From assembly GCF_035830635.1 (NCBI RefSeq), contig NZ_JAYMFI010000030.1, positions 3,434-67,433 on the forward strand: a stretch of 64,000 bases of DNA. Direction: 5' to 3'. This DNA comes from Adlercreutzia shanghongiae. Its GTDB lineage: Bacteria; Actinomycetota; Coriobacteriia; Coriobacteriales; Eggerthellaceae. The position numbers and the translations under genes were made by a program. The notes under the pieces are model-generated. The model saw nothing but the letters and a program-made list of their open reading frames with translations, was not told the origin of the DNA and ran no database searches. Shown here piece after piece: positions 39,848 through 48,887 of this stretch; the first letter of the stretch is position 1, and every line of letters begins with the position of its first letter.

Positions 39848-41039
39848 GCCCCAGGCTCTTATCGAACAGGTGCGCTCGTCGGTGGCCGTAGAATTCGAGC
39901 GCCGCCACGCACCCACGCTCATCGCCGACCGCAAGGCGGCCAAGGCGGCCCGCCACAAGGCCAAGCACCACAAGTACACCAAGGCGGCCTTCTTCCGCTA
40001 CTGCTACTACGACCCGGCGTTCAAGTTCTTCTGCGAGCAGGTGCTCGATGTGGATTACCTGCCGCTGCCCGAGGCCACCCGCGCCTACGGCGAGGTGGGC
40101 GTGCAGAACTCGAGCGATTACGTGTGCACCCCCTTCAAGCACATCCTGGGCGACTTCGCCGAAGCGCTCGATCTGGGCGCCGACATTCTCATCCAATTCG
40201 GCGGCCCGTGTCGTCTGGGCTACTACGGCGAGCTGCAGGAGTCTATTCTGCGCGATATGGGCTACGACTTCATCATGCTGAACTTCGCCCATGGCATCGA
40301 GAAGGGGTATCTCGGCTGGGCCAAGGAAGTGCTGAAGACGGTGAACCCGAACATCGATGTGCCTCACGGCGTGGTGAAGCTGAAGGCCGTGGCGAAGATG
40401 ATCGAGCATTTGGACACCCTGCGCGACTACTACCTGGCCAATGCCGGTTTCGAGGTGGAGCGCGGGGCCTTCGACGCCGCCTGGGTGTCGACTATGGACG
40501 CCATGCGCACCTGTCTGGACGAGCGCGATATCAACCAGGTCTATCGCGAGGCCATGGCCGCCTTCCGCGCCATTCCGCTGGACAAGCCCGCCGACCCTAT
40601 TCGCATCGGCGTCGTGGGCGAGATGTTCACGGCCATCGACAGTCGCAGCAATCTGGATTTGGACCAGAAGCTCATCCGCATGGGCGTGGAAGTACATCGC
40701 ATGCTGAACTTCACGAATCGCTACTTGCGTTATAACGAGCCGAATTTACGCGTGGGCGCCAAGGACTACCTCACCTACGACATGGGTCCCACGTCCACCC
40801 TCACCATTGCGGCGGCGAAGAAGTACGCTGCCGAGGGCTTCGACGGCGTCATTCACGCGAAGTCGGCCGGCTGCACGCCGGAGATCGACTGCATCCCGGT
40901 GCTGCAGAAGGTGAGCGAGGACTACCGCATGCCCATCCTGTACCTCACCTACGATTCCCAGACCTCGGACACGGGCCTGGACACGCGCCTCGAGGCGTTC
41001 TACGACATGCTTGCCATGAAGAAGGAGAAGAACAAATGA
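39840..41039 (+). CDS. 2-hydroxyacyl-CoA dehydratase (HgdB/D-like) subunit
   Basis: 399 residues of the 2-hydroxyglutaryl-CoA dehydratase D-component family. Conserved cysteine-containing words are present: FFCEQVLDVDYLPLPE, YVCTPFKHILGD, FGGPCRLGYYGE and HAKSAGCTPEIDC. Such proteins hold [4Fe-4S] clusters and carry out radical dehydration of hydroxyacyl-CoA or related reductions after ATP-driven one-electron transfer from the activase. Start ATG 39840 has AAGGGAGG 9 bases upstream; it overlaps the preceding gene by 8 bases and the next by 4. Confidence 0.85.
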   Translation: MAKPQALIEQVRSSVAVEFERRHAPTLIADRKAAKAARHKAKHHKYTKAAFFRYCYYDPAFKFFCEQVLDVDYLPLPEATRAYGEVGVQNSSDYVCTPFKHILGDFAEALDLGADILIQFGGPCRLGYYGELQESILRDMGYDFIMLNFAHGIEKGYLGWAKEVLKTVNPNIDVPHGVVKLKAVAKMIEHLDTLRDYYLANAGFEVERGAFDAAWVSTMDAMRTCLDERDINQVYREAMAAFRAIPLDKPADPIRIGVVGEMFTAIDSRSNLDLDQKLIRMGVEVHRMLNFTNRYLRYNEPNLRVGAKDYLTYDMGPTSTLTIAAAKKYAAEGFDGVIHAKSAGCTPEIDCIPVLQKVSEDYRMPILYLTYDSQTSDTGLDTRLEAFYDMLAMKKEKNK

Positions 41040-42025
41040 CGAAGGCTTATCTCGGTATCGACATCGGATCCATTTCCACCAAGGGCGTGATCATCGACGA
41101 GAATCGCACCATCATCGCTCGTTCCTATTTGTGGACCGAGGGTAATCCCACCGAGGCGTCGAAGAACGTCGTGCGCGAGCTGGAAAGCCAGGTGGAAGGC
41201 CAAGACGTGCGGATTGTCGGCGCCGGCACCACGGGCAGCGCGCGCCGTTTGGTGGGCGCCATGCTGGGGGCGTCGGTTATCAAGAACGAGATTACGGCTC
41301 ATGCGGTGGGCACCACCCATCTGCACCCGGACGTGCGCACCATTTTGGAGATTGGCGGTCAGGACTCGAAGATCATCTGCGTGTCCGATGGCATTGCCGT
41401 GGACTACGCCATGAACACGCTGTGCGCTGCGGGCACCGGCTCGTTCCTGTCGTCCCAGGCCCATCGCTTGGGCGTTGAGGTGGAAGAGTTCGGGGAAGTG
41501 GCCCTCACCTCGAAGAAGCCGGCGAATATCGCCGCTCGTTGCACGGTATTCGCCGAGAGCGATCTGGTGCACAAGATTCAGGTGGGCTATGCTCGCGAGG
41601 ATATCATCGCGGGTTTGTGCAATGCTGTGGCGTCAAACTATCTGAACAACGTGGGCAAGGGCAAGAAGATCGCCGCACCCGTGGTGTTCCAGGGCGGCGT
41701 ATCCAAGAATGCCGGCGTGGTGCATGCCTTCGAAGAGCAGCTGGGCATGCCCGTGGCGGTGGATCCGGACGGGCACCTCATGGGCGCCTACGGTGTGGCA
41801 CTGCTTGCTGCCGATGCGGGTCCCATTGTGCAGGCGGAATCGGGCCCCTTCGTCAGCGGCACCTTCGACTTCGAGGCCATGCTCGACTTCGATTTCAAGA
41901 CGCGCGAGATCGAGTGCCAGAAGTGCGCCAACCACTGCGAGGTCATCTGCGTCTACCGCGACAAAGATATCATCGACAGCTGGGGCAACCGCTGCGACCG
42001 CGGTGCGGTGAAGACGACGGCGTAG
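41036..42025 (+). CDS. CoA-dehydratase activase (ASKHA ATPase, BcrAD/BadFG family)
   Basis: 329 residues. The phosphate-binding motif LGIDIGSISTKGVII opens the ASKHA ATPase fold. Cys130 (NTLCAAGTGSFL) and Cys169 (NIAARCTVFAESD) are the two cysteines that, one pair per subunit, hold the bridging [4Fe-4S] cluster of the HgdC-type activase dimer. A C-terminal cysteine group (IECQKCANHCEVIC) is extra compared with HgdC and is seen in the large fused activases. It injects an energised electron into the dehydratase. ATGA overlap with the preceding gene indicates translational coupling. Confidence 0.9.
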   Translation: MTKAYLGIDIGSISTKGVIIDENRTIIARSYLWTEGNPTEASKNVVRELESQVEGQDVRIVGAGTTGSARRLVGAMLGASVIKNEITAHAVGTTHLHPDVRTILEIGGQDSKIICVSDGIAVDYAMNTLCAAGTGSFLSSQAHRLGVEVEEFGEVALTSKKPANIAARCTVFAESDLVHKIQVGYAREDIIAGLCNAVASNYLNNVGKGKKIAAPVVFQGGVSKNAGVVHAFEEQLGMPVAVDPDGHLMGAYGVALLAADAGPIVQAESGPFVSGTFDFEAMLDFDFKTREIECQKCANHCEVICVYRDKDIIDSWGNRCDRGAVKTTA

Positions 42026-42036
42026 CGGGTGCGTCC

Positions 42037-42197
42037 GCGCGGGAGGGCGGCGGGGTCGTCGGCCGAGCCCCCGCTACGCTATTCGCCCTTCGGGCTCAGG
42101 CGCTTCGCTCCTTCATGCATTTACTGGGGTGGTCTTCGACCACCCTCTTTTTTGGTGTTCAGAGGTCTCGGCCGACGACCCCGCCGCCCTCCCGCGC
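42037..42197. repeat. 31-bp perfect inverted repeat enclosing a terminator (MITE-like)
   Basis: 42037-42067 and 42167-42197 are perfectly complementary over 31 bases (GCGCGGGAGGGCGGCGGGGT...). The 99-base interior holds short palindromic words (CGCCCTTCGGGCTC) and the terminator listed separately. It begins 12 bases after the activase stop. No target-site duplication is evident. It looks like a mobile-element relic that now ends the operon. Confidence 0.8.
42127..42153 (+). terminator. Intrinsic terminator of the CoA-dehydratase operon
   Basis: GGGTGGTC (42127-42134), loop TTC, GACCACCC (42138-42145), then TCTTTTTT. Located inside the long inverted repeat. Confidence 0.85.
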
Positions 42198-42528
42198 TGT
42201 ATTGACGGGGTTGAGGCGTGCCGCTGCGACTCAGTTGGGCGCAGAGAGCGTACGGATCGGCGGGGAGTGGGACCTCGCGATGGAAATTGGGCAAAAAAGG
42301 CCGATTTGGACAGGGAAACGCTCGACTCGTGTTCCCTTCGACAGCAAAATGCCTGGTCACAGCATCCGCCTTCGTTGCGTTTGGCGAATTGAGTGTCCAT
42401 AACGGAGGAAATTGACCAGTTTGTTCCTCCGCCTGCCAAAAAACAGGGGTTTGGACAAAGCTGTCTCTGATAGCATTCGAGCATTCGACTTTTTCACGGA
42501 TGCGATACGAGAGCGAGGCTGATGCGGT
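42198..42528. other. Intergenic region upstream of the MFS-CBS gene
   Basis: No gene is seen. It contains an 8-bp hairpin (CGGAGGAA at 42403-42410 with TTCCTCCG at 42424-42431, immediately after TGTCCATAA) and is less GC-rich than the flanking genes. The promoter of the MFS-CBS gene must lie here but no clear -35/-10 pair was found. Confidence 0.5.
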
Positions 42529-44490
42529 ATGGCGTTGGGCGTTGGAAGAAAAGAACTGGTGATGGTGGGCGTACTACTGACAGGTACGCTGTTGGCGGTG
42601 CTGAACCTGACGATGTTGTCGCCGGCGCTGCCGGCGATCATGGCGGACTTGGGCGTGGACGCCACCACGGCACAGTGGCTCACGTCGGTGTACGCCCTGG
42701 TAGAGGCCGTGATCATTCCGCTTTCGGCCTATTTGGTGGGGCGGTTCACCACCCGGCAGCTCTTCGTCACGTCCCTGTCGGTGTTCACTGTGGGTAGCTT
42801 TCTTGCGGCCATCGCGCCGAACTTCTGGGCGCTGCTGCTCGGCCGCATCCTGCAGGCGGCCTGCACGGGCGCGGTCATGCCCATGGTGTTCACGGTGATT
42901 CTGCTCGTGTTCCCGCGAGAGAAGCGCGGCACGGCCATGGGCGTTATCGGACTCATCATCGGCTTCGCGCCGGCTGTGGGCCCGTCGCTTTCCGGTCTGC
43001 TCGTTGACTCGGTGGGTTGGCGGGCGCTCTTCGCCATCGTGACGACGCTGGGCGTGGTGGTCGTGGTGCTGGCGTTCTTCCTGCTGCGCAACTACGGCAA
43101 CTTTGCTCGCACCACTTTCGACAAGCTGTCGGTGGCGCTTTCCACAGTGGGTCTTGTGTGCCTGCTGTACGGGCTTTCCACCTTTGCGTCGACGAGCAAC
43201 ATGGCTCTCACTCTGGCGCTCATTGCAGTGGGCATCGTGCTGGTGGCGCTGTACGTCCGTCGCCAACTGAAGCTGCCCGAGCCCATGCTTAACGTGCGTA
43301 TTCTAAAGACGCGCCCCTATGCGACGGCGGCCTGCGTCATCATCATCGTGCAGGCGTCGCTTCTGGGTACCGAGGTCATCACGCCGCTCTACATTCAGGG
43401 CACGCTCGGCTTCACAGCCACCATGTCCGGTGTGGCCATGTTGCCCGGCGCGGTTATCGGTGCGTTCACGGGACTGCTGTCCGGCCGCTTGTTCGACCGC
43501 TTCGGCGTGCGCAAGGTGGCGGTGCCTGGTGTTATCGTGGCGGCGCTGGGCGCATCGGGGCTTGCGCGGCTGGGCATTGATGCGAACTTCATCACCGTGG
43601 TGCTCACCTATACGACGCTCGTCATCGGTCTGCAGTTCACGATGACGCCGCTGAACACCTGGGGTGTGAACTCGCTGGACAACCGCGTTATCCAGCATGC
43701 CCAGGGGCTTTCCAACACTATGAACCAGGTGGCGGGATCGTTCGGCACGGCGGTGCTTGTGTCGGTATCGGCCCTCTCGCCTATGGTGGCACCCGAGGCT
43801 CCTGCCTTCGAGCAGGCCTACCTGGGCGAGCATATGGCCTACATGACCACCTTTGCCCTTATGTGCGTGGCGGCGCTCGTCATCATCTTCCTCGTCCGCG
43901 ATCGCAAGGGGGTCGCGGCCGCGGGGGCCGAGGCCGCTGGTGGCGAGCCTGTAGATTACAGTGCCGGCATTTCCGGCGTGACCGTTGACGGCACCGCCGA
44001 CGAGGGCTTCGACGAGAACCGCGTCTACCGCGCGGTGGACGTCATGAACCGCGAGCCGGTGTGCGCCCGCGACACCGATACCATGGCCGCCGTCATTCGC
44101 CTGATGGATGCCGGTCAGACCAGCGGCGTGCCCGTGGTGAACGGGGCTGGCGACTTGGTGGGCTTCGTGTCCGACGGCGATGTGGCGGCGTATCTGGGTC
44201 GTGCGGAAATCTCGCTCACCGACGCCATGCTGAACACCTACCGCTACGTCGATGACGAGGCGGAAATGACACGCCTGCGCGAGCTGGCGGCCCTGAATGT
44301 CATGAACGTGGCTACCAAGCGCGTGATCTCGGTGGCCTGGGATACGCCGGTCGACGAGGTGTGCCAGCTGTTCGCCACCAAGCGCATCAAGAAGGTGCCG
44401 GTGGTCCGCGACGGCAAGCTCGTGGGCGCCCTCTCGCGCCGCAACATCATCCGCTCCCTCGCCGAGGGCATCGAGCTGCTGGAAAAATAG
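42529..44490 (+). CDS. DHA2-type MFS exporter fused to a CBS-domain pair
   Basis: 653 residues. Residues 1-465 form a 14-helix DHA2 drug:proton antiporter (motif C-like GFAPAVGPSLSGLLVD, LNTWGVNSLDNRVIQHAQGL as in EmrB/MDR proteins). Residues about 505-650 form two CBS motifs (VYRAVDVMNREPVCARDTD, SGVPVVNGAGDLVGFVSDGD, then VMNVATKRVISVAWDTPVDE, KKVPVVRDGKLVGALSRRNI). CBS pairs bind adenine nucleotides, so the exporter is probably gated by cell energy or a nucleotide signal. The ribosome site before the ATG is weak. Strong terminator downstream. Confidence 0.9.
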   Translation: MALGVGRKELVMVGVLLTGTLLAVLNLTMLSPALPAIMADLGVDATTAQWLTSVYALVEAVIIPLSAYLVGRFTTRQLFVTSLSVFTVGSFLAAIAPNFWALLLGRILQAACTGAVMPMVFTVILLVFPREKRGTAMGVIGLIIGFAPAVGPSLSGLLVDSVGWRALFAIVTTLGVVVVVLAFFLLRNYGNFARTTFDKLSVALSTVGLVCLLYGLSTFASTSNMALTLALIAVGIVLVALYVRRQLKLPEPMLNVRILKTRPYATAACVIIIVQASLLGTEVITPLYIQGTLGFTATMSGVAMLPGAVIGAFTGLLSGRLFDRFGVRKVAVPGVIVAALGASGLARLGIDANFITVVLTYTTLVIGLQFTMTPLNTWGVNSLDNRVIQHAQGLSNTMNQVAGSFGTAVLVSVSALSPMVAPEAPAFEQAYLGEHMAYMTTFALMCVAALVIIFLVRDRKGVAAAGAEAAGGEPVDYSAGISGVTVDGTADEGFDENRVYRAVDVMNREPVCARDTDTMAAVIRLMDAGQTSGVPVVNGAGDLVGFVSDGDVAAYLGRAEISLTDAMLNTYRYVDDEAEMTRLRELAALNVMNVATKRVISVAWDTPVDEVCQLFATKRIKKVPVVRDGKLVGALSRRNIIRSLAEGIELLEK

Positions 44491-44520
44491 CGCAGTAAAG
44501 CCCCAACGTTTTCGGTGCAA

Positions 44521-44553
44521 AGCCCGCAACGTACGTTCGTTGCGGGCTTTTTT
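44521..44553 (+). terminator. Intrinsic terminator of the MFS-CBS gene
   Basis: AGCCCGCAACG (44521-44531) pairs perfectly with CGTTGCGGGCT (44538-44548), followed by TTTTTC. Confidence 0.9.
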
Positions 44554-44780
44554 CATTGGGAGAGCCAAAGGCGCCCGCGTGTCGTTTCTCAGGGTGGTTA
44601 TCATCTTTAACCAAGCGATTGAACTGGCATTTCTTGAGCTAATCACCCATGGTTGGTGAGGGGGTGACCCGTGCTCTTTTCACCAATCCCACGGCTCTAA
44701 TTCATCAATTGCGGGCGTTTCGCGACGCTCCGCGCGCTCGTACAGTGCTCTTATCGCAAGACGAGCGAGGAGAGAGCCTG

Positions 44781-45485
44781 ATGGAAACGGAACTGCTGAA
44801 CGAAACCGCCTCCCACAACGAGATTGCTGAGGTCGACCAGACGCAAGAAGAAGCCGCGCCAGTCTACGAAGACGTGCGCAAGGCGCTGCTGGCCAACCGC
44901 GCTAACACCCTGGCATTGCTCGCCTGTCTGCGCGAGACCCTCGAAGAGCGTCCGTTCCGCGAGGCTGAGGCGGCCGTTGCCGATTCCGAGGCCATGGGCC
45001 TTACAATGCAGGGCCCCCATGCCCTCTACGGCATTCTTATAAAGTGCGGCGCCGTGGAATCTATCGAAGTGCCCGAAGAGGCGGCTGCCTGTTCTGCCGA
45101 CGATGCAACGGGGCTCGCCATCCCGGCCGAGGACGCCGATTCGACTGAGCTTCCCGACCAGCCCGTGGACTATCTGCTGCACACTACCGACCTCGGCCGC
45201 AGCGCGTTGGACGAATTCGAGCCCACCAAGCGCTTCGCCGAGCTGATTGCCGGCGAGCCCGTGCTGTATCGCAGCGCCTACGACGCCGTGCTGGCCCTGT
45301 GCGAGAAGGGTGCTTCCAAAAGCGCCATCGAGACGGCCCTCGCCGATCACGAGGCCCTGTTTAATCCCAAGCAAATCTATCCCGGATATTTCATCTCCAA
45401 GCTGGAGACCGTAGACGGTATCTCATGGAACGGTGTGTGGCGAACCACCGAAGCAGGCCGGCGCATGCGCGCACTGCTGGCCTAG
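44781..45485 (+). CDS. Unrecognised protein with duplicated winged-helix-like domains, before the molybdoenzyme operon
   Basis: 234 residues. Two halves show the same plan: a helical stretch (VYEDVRKALLANRANTLALL and RFAELIAGEPVLYRSAYDAV), a second helix (RPFREAEAAVADSEAMGL and SKSAIETALADHEALFN), a motif L-Y-x-I-L-I / Y-F-I-S-K-L, and an ending T-x-x-G-R-x-x-L (LHTTDLGRSAL and WRTTEAGRRMR). The C-terminal word is typical of a winged helix followed by its wing. No cofactor cysteines. The ATG at 44781 follows AGGAGAG. It lies 65 bases before the catalytic subunit, so it is probably the first gene of the operon; a maturation or regulatory role is inferred only. Confidence 0.7.
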   Translation: METELLNETASHNEIAEVDQTQEEAAPVYEDVRKALLANRANTLALLACLRETLEERPFREAEAAVADSEAMGLTMQGPHALYGILIKCGAVESIEVPEEAAACSADDATGLAIPAEDADSTELPDQPVDYLLHTTDLGRSALDEFEPTKRFAELIAGEPVLYRSAYDAVLALCEKGASKSAIETALADHEALFNPKQIYPGYFISKLETVDGISWNGVWRTTEAGRRMRALLA

Positions 45486-45550
45486 CGCGCAGGTTTGCTT
45501 GCTGTTCCAGGGACATACAAGCTAATCGAGAGGAAAGAAGGAGAAGGCTT

Positions 45551-48262
45551 ATGAGTCGAGCCACTATGACGCGTCGAGGATTCCTGAAATCCACGGCGGC
45601 CATGGGAGCGGTGACGGCGCTGGGCATCAGTGCGGCTGACAGCCTCACGGCGGTCGATCCGGCCCATGCCGATGAGGCGTCCGATGTGAAAATCGTCAAG
45701 ACGTCGTGCCGTGCCTGCATTGCCAGCTGCGCGGTGCTGGCCCACGTACGCGACGGCCGCGTCGTGAAGATCGAGGGCAACCCGGAAAGCCCTATGTCTC
45801 AGGGCGGCGTATGCGCCAAGGGCCTGGCGGGCATTCAGGCGCTGTATCATCCGAACCGTAACAAGTACCCCATGCGCCGCGTAGGCGAGCGCGGCACCAA
45901 CCAGTGGGAGCGCATCTCCTGGGAAGAGGCGCTCACCGAGGTGGCGACCAAGATCAACGAGGTGTCCGACAAGTACGGCTCCGAGGCCATCTCCGTTTCT
46001 ACGGGCGGTGGCGGCAACCCGCACTTCTCGAACGTGAAGCGCTTCGGCGAGGCCATCAACACCCCCAACGTGTGGGAGCCGGGCTGCTCGCAGTGCTATC
46101 TTCCCCGTATGGGCGCCTCTCTTCTGGCCTACGGCGCCGGCAAGCCCAACAACCTGTCGTTCTCCGACTCCAACGGCTGGGACTACTACTACACCGACAG
46201 CCCGGTGACCTCGCTCGTGCTGTGGGGAACCGATCCGTCGAACTCTTCGGTGGCCACCGGCGGTCGTGCCCTGGCCGAGCTGCGCAACCGTCCCGAGGGC
46301 CTGCGCACCGTGGTCATCGACCCTCGCTACACTCTGGACGCCGCCAAGGCCGAGGTGTGGCTGCCCATCCGGCCCGGTACCGACGCGGCCCTGCTGCTCA
46401 CCTGGACGAAGTGGATTCTCGACAATGAGAAGTTCGACGAGGAGTTCTGCCGTACCTGGACGAACATGCCCTATCTCATCAACCCCGAGACGCGCCTTAC
46501 TCTGAAGGCGACCGAGGCTGGCCTTCCCGGCACCGACGCCGACTACGTCGTGTGGGATCCGGAGAAGAACGCCCCGGTGGTCGTGGAGTTCCCCATGAAC
46601 GAGGGGCTCTCACCCGCGCTGTTCGGCACCTACGAGGTCAACGGCATGCAGTGCTCCACGGGCGGCCAGCTCCTGAAGGAATCCTGCGAGGAGTGGACCC
46701 TCGAGAAGGGCGCCGAGGTTTGCTGGCTCGATCCCGTGCAGATCGAGCGCGCTCTGGAGATTTACACCGACCCCAACGGCCAGTCCGGCATCATGCAGGG
46801 CGTGTGCATCGACCAGTACGTGCAGTCCCAGCAGTGCGCTCTGGGCGCTTTGAACCTCGAGTTCCTCATGGGCAACGTGGAGAAGCCCGGCACCATGCTG
46901 CAGAAGTTCGCCCCGGCCCCCTGCAAGGACCAGCTGGGCAACACGCCGCGCCTGCTCTCCAAGGAAAAGGTCATGAAGCGCTGCGGCACCATCGAGCACA
47001 AGGGCATTCTGTGCTGGGACATGGCGCACATCCCTTCAGTGTTCCAGGCCATGAAGGACGGCGACCCCTATCAGATTCACATGTGGATCGAGCGCTCCGG
47101 CAACAAGCACGTGGTGCTCGGCAACTCGTCCTGTCTCGATGAGATCGTGCCGAACCTCGACTACGTGGTGCAGTGCTTCATGTACCCGACCGCGTTCTCG
47201 GTGCTCTGCGCCGACCTGCTTCTGCCCACCACCGAGTGGCTCGAGACGAACCTTACCATCCCGCAGCTGAACACCATCGTCATGCGCCAGGCGGTCACCC
47301 ACCTGTTCGAGACCGTGGAAGAGGGCATCATCTGGACCCAGATCGTTCAGAAGTGCGCCGAGCTGGGCAACGAGCACTGCCCCAAGGCCTTCGACGAAGA
47401 GGCCTGCATGACCACCCCGTTCTACAAGAACGAGTACGAGAAGCAGCTGCAGCACCTGAACAAGCTGGAGATGAGCTGGGACGAGGCCTGCGAGAAGGGC
47501 GTTATCGAGTGGGCCACGCCTGAGGAGTACCGCACCTATCAGACCTACCTGGCGGATGACGAGGAGAACCCCGGCAAGCCCAAGGGCTTCGGCACCCCCT
47601 CCAAGAAGCTGGAAGTGTACTGCGAGTCCAATATCATCCTGGGCCGCACGGGCGCTCCCTGGTCCCAGTGCGCCGAGGAGAAGCCGCTCGTGCTTCCGCC
47701 GGCCAGCGCCGACTACGAGCCGTTGTGCTACTACGTGGAGCCGGCCGAGTCGCCCCTGACCGATACCGAGTATCCGCTCGTGCTCACCGAGGGCCGTCTG
47801 CCCATGTATCACCACGGCACCCTGCGCAACATCCCCTACCTGCGCGAGATCTACCCCGTGCCCGAGATGTGGATCCATCCCGAGGACGCCGAGAAGTACG
47901 GCATCGCCGACGGCCAGTGGGTGAACATCGAGAGCCGCCGCGGCAAGACCCACGGCAAGGCCCGCGTCACTACCGCCATCGCCAAGGGCGTTGTGTACCA
48001 GGAGCGCTTCTGGGCCCCCGAGCTTTTGGATTCCGATGATCCGGCCCAGGCCTACAAGGTGATGAATATCAACGTGCTCACCAAGAACGACCCGCCCTAC
48101 AACCCCGAGTACGGCACCTACACCCTGCGCGGCTTCCAGGTGAAGGTAAGCCCCAGCGACGACGAGATCCTGAAGAGCGTGTGGATCGAGCCCGAGCAGT
48201 TCCAGCCCTGGATGCCCGCTCCCAGCGAGAAGACCGAGGATGTGTTTGACTATGGCGCGTAA
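45551..48262 (+). CDS. Tat-exported molybdopterin oxidoreductase catalytic subunit (DMSO reductase family)
   Basis: 903 residues. Tat signal TRRGFLKSTAAMGA with cleavage near AHA (residue 40). The [4Fe-4S] motif is C53-x2-C56-x3-C60-x27-C88. The bis-MGD oxidoreductase core follows (RISWEEALTEVA, SLVLWGTDPSNSS, WLPIRPGTDAALLLTW). The Mo ligand is probably a cysteine in EPGCSQCYLPRMG (Cys179 or Cys182). A C-terminal MGD-binding domain is present (TEGRLPMYHHGTLRNIPYLR). Reduces or oxidises an unknown substrate outside the membrane. Starts after GGAG at 45540-45543. Operon with DmsB/DmsC-like subunits and chaperone. Confidence 0.92.
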   Translation: MSRATMTRRGFLKSTAAMGAVTALGISAADSLTAVDPAHADEASDVKIVKTSCRACIASCAVLAHVRDGRVVKIEGNPESPMSQGGVCAKGLAGIQALYHPNRNKYPMRRVGERGTNQWERISWEEALTEVATKINEVSDKYGSEAISVSTGGGGNPHFSNVKRFGEAINTPNVWEPGCSQCYLPRMGASLLAYGAGKPNNLSFSDSNGWDYYYTDSPVTSLVLWGTDPSNSSVATGGRALAELRNRPEGLRTVVIDPRYTLDAAKAEVWLPIRPGTDAALLLTWTKWILDNEKFDEEFCRTWTNMPYLINPETRLTLKATEAGLPGTDADYVVWDPEKNAPVVVEFPMNEGLSPALFGTYEVNGMQCSTGGQLLKESCEEWTLEKGAEVCWLDPVQIERALEIYTDPNGQSGIMQGVCIDQYVQSQQCALGALNLEFLMGNVEKPGTMLQKFAPAPCKDQLGNTPRLLSKEKVMKRCGTIEHKGILCWDMAHIPSVFQAMKDGDPYQIHMWIERSGNKHVVLGNSSCLDEIVPNLDYVVQCFMYPTAFSVLCADLLLPTTEWLETNLTIPQLNTIVMRQAVTHLFETVEEGIIWTQIVQKCAELGNEHCPKAFDEEACMTTPFYKNEYEKQLQHLNKLEMSWDEACEKGVIEWATPEEYRTYQTYLADDEENPGKPKGFGTPSKKLEVYCESNIILGRTGAPWSQCAEEKPLVLPPASADYEPLCYYVEPAESPLTDTEYPLVLTEGRLPMYHHGTLRNIPYLREIYPVPEMWIHPEDAEKYGIADGQWVNIESRRGKTHGKARVTTAIAKGVVYQERFWAPELLDSDDPAQAYKVMNINVLTKNDPPYNPEYGTYTLRGFQVKVSPSDDEILKSVWIEPEQFQPWMPAPSEKTEDVFDYGA

Positions 48263-48878
48263 TTGCATTGTTGTGAACCTGGACCGCTGCACCGGATGCT
48301 TCGGGTGCGAAGTGGCTTGCAAGATGGAAAACGGCGTGGCCTTGGGCGAGCGCTGGTCGAAGGTGTTCACCGTGGGCCCGGTGGGGGAGTACCCCGACAT
48401 GACCCGCTACGCGCTGCCCACCATGTGCCAGCAGTGCGAGAACGCCCCCTGTGTCTCGGTGTGCCCTACCGGTGCCAGCTATCGCGACGAGAACGGCGTT
48501 GTGCTGGTGGACAAGGAGAAGTGCATCGGCTGCAAGTACTGCATGATGGCCTGCCCCTACGGCGTACGCTCGTGGAATGTGGCCGAGAAGTGCGCCGAGA
48601 AATGCACGCTGTGCGGACACCTCACCTCCCAGGGAAAGCTTCCCGCCTGCGTGAAGAGCTGCGCGGCCGGCGCCCGCTTCTACGGTGATTTGGACGACCC
48701 CAATTCCGATGCGTCCAAAGAGCTGGCCAAGTACGCCGAGGGAGACATCCACACGCTGCAGGACGTGGGCAATGCGCCGGCGACCCGCTACATCATGACC
48801 AGCATGATCGGCCAGTGGCAGGATCGCGTCACGCCGACCGACCATCCGCACACCGCCGCCTATCCGGTGGCCGAGTAA
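48252..48878 (+). CDS. Four-cluster ferredoxin subunit (DmsB-like)
   Basis: 208 residues with no signal peptide, so it is co-exported with the Tat-tagged catalytic subunit. Four cysteine groups (CTGCFGCEVAC, CQQCENAPCVSVC, CIGCKYCMMAC, CTLCGHL...CVKSC) predict four [4Fe-4S] clusters in the order seen in DmsB/PhsB. It overlaps the catalytic gene by 11 bases and precedes the anchor gene by 9 bases. The ATG at 48252 begins MARNCIVVNLDRC, the normal family start. Confidence 0.95.
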   Translation: MARNCIVVNLDRCTGCFGCEVACKMENGVALGERWSKVFTVGPVGEYPDMTRYALPTMCQQCENAPCVSVCPTGASYRDENGVVLVDKEKCIGCKYCMMACPYGVRSWNVAEKCAEKCTLCGHLTSQGKLPACVKSCAAGARFYGDLDDPNSDASKELAKYAEGDIHTLQDVGNAPATRYIMTSMIGQWQDRVTPTDHPHTAAYPVAE

Positions 48879-48887
48879 GGAGCCCCC

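Noticed and set aside
42037..42197. Complete insertion sequence
   Set aside because: No transposase coding capacity and no clear target duplication; only a non-autonomous element is plausible.
47036..48400. 454-codon minus-strand frame inside the molybdoenzyme gene
   Set aside because: Antisense to a clear catalytic subunit with matching motifs; composition and lack of a ribosome site mark it as a shadow.
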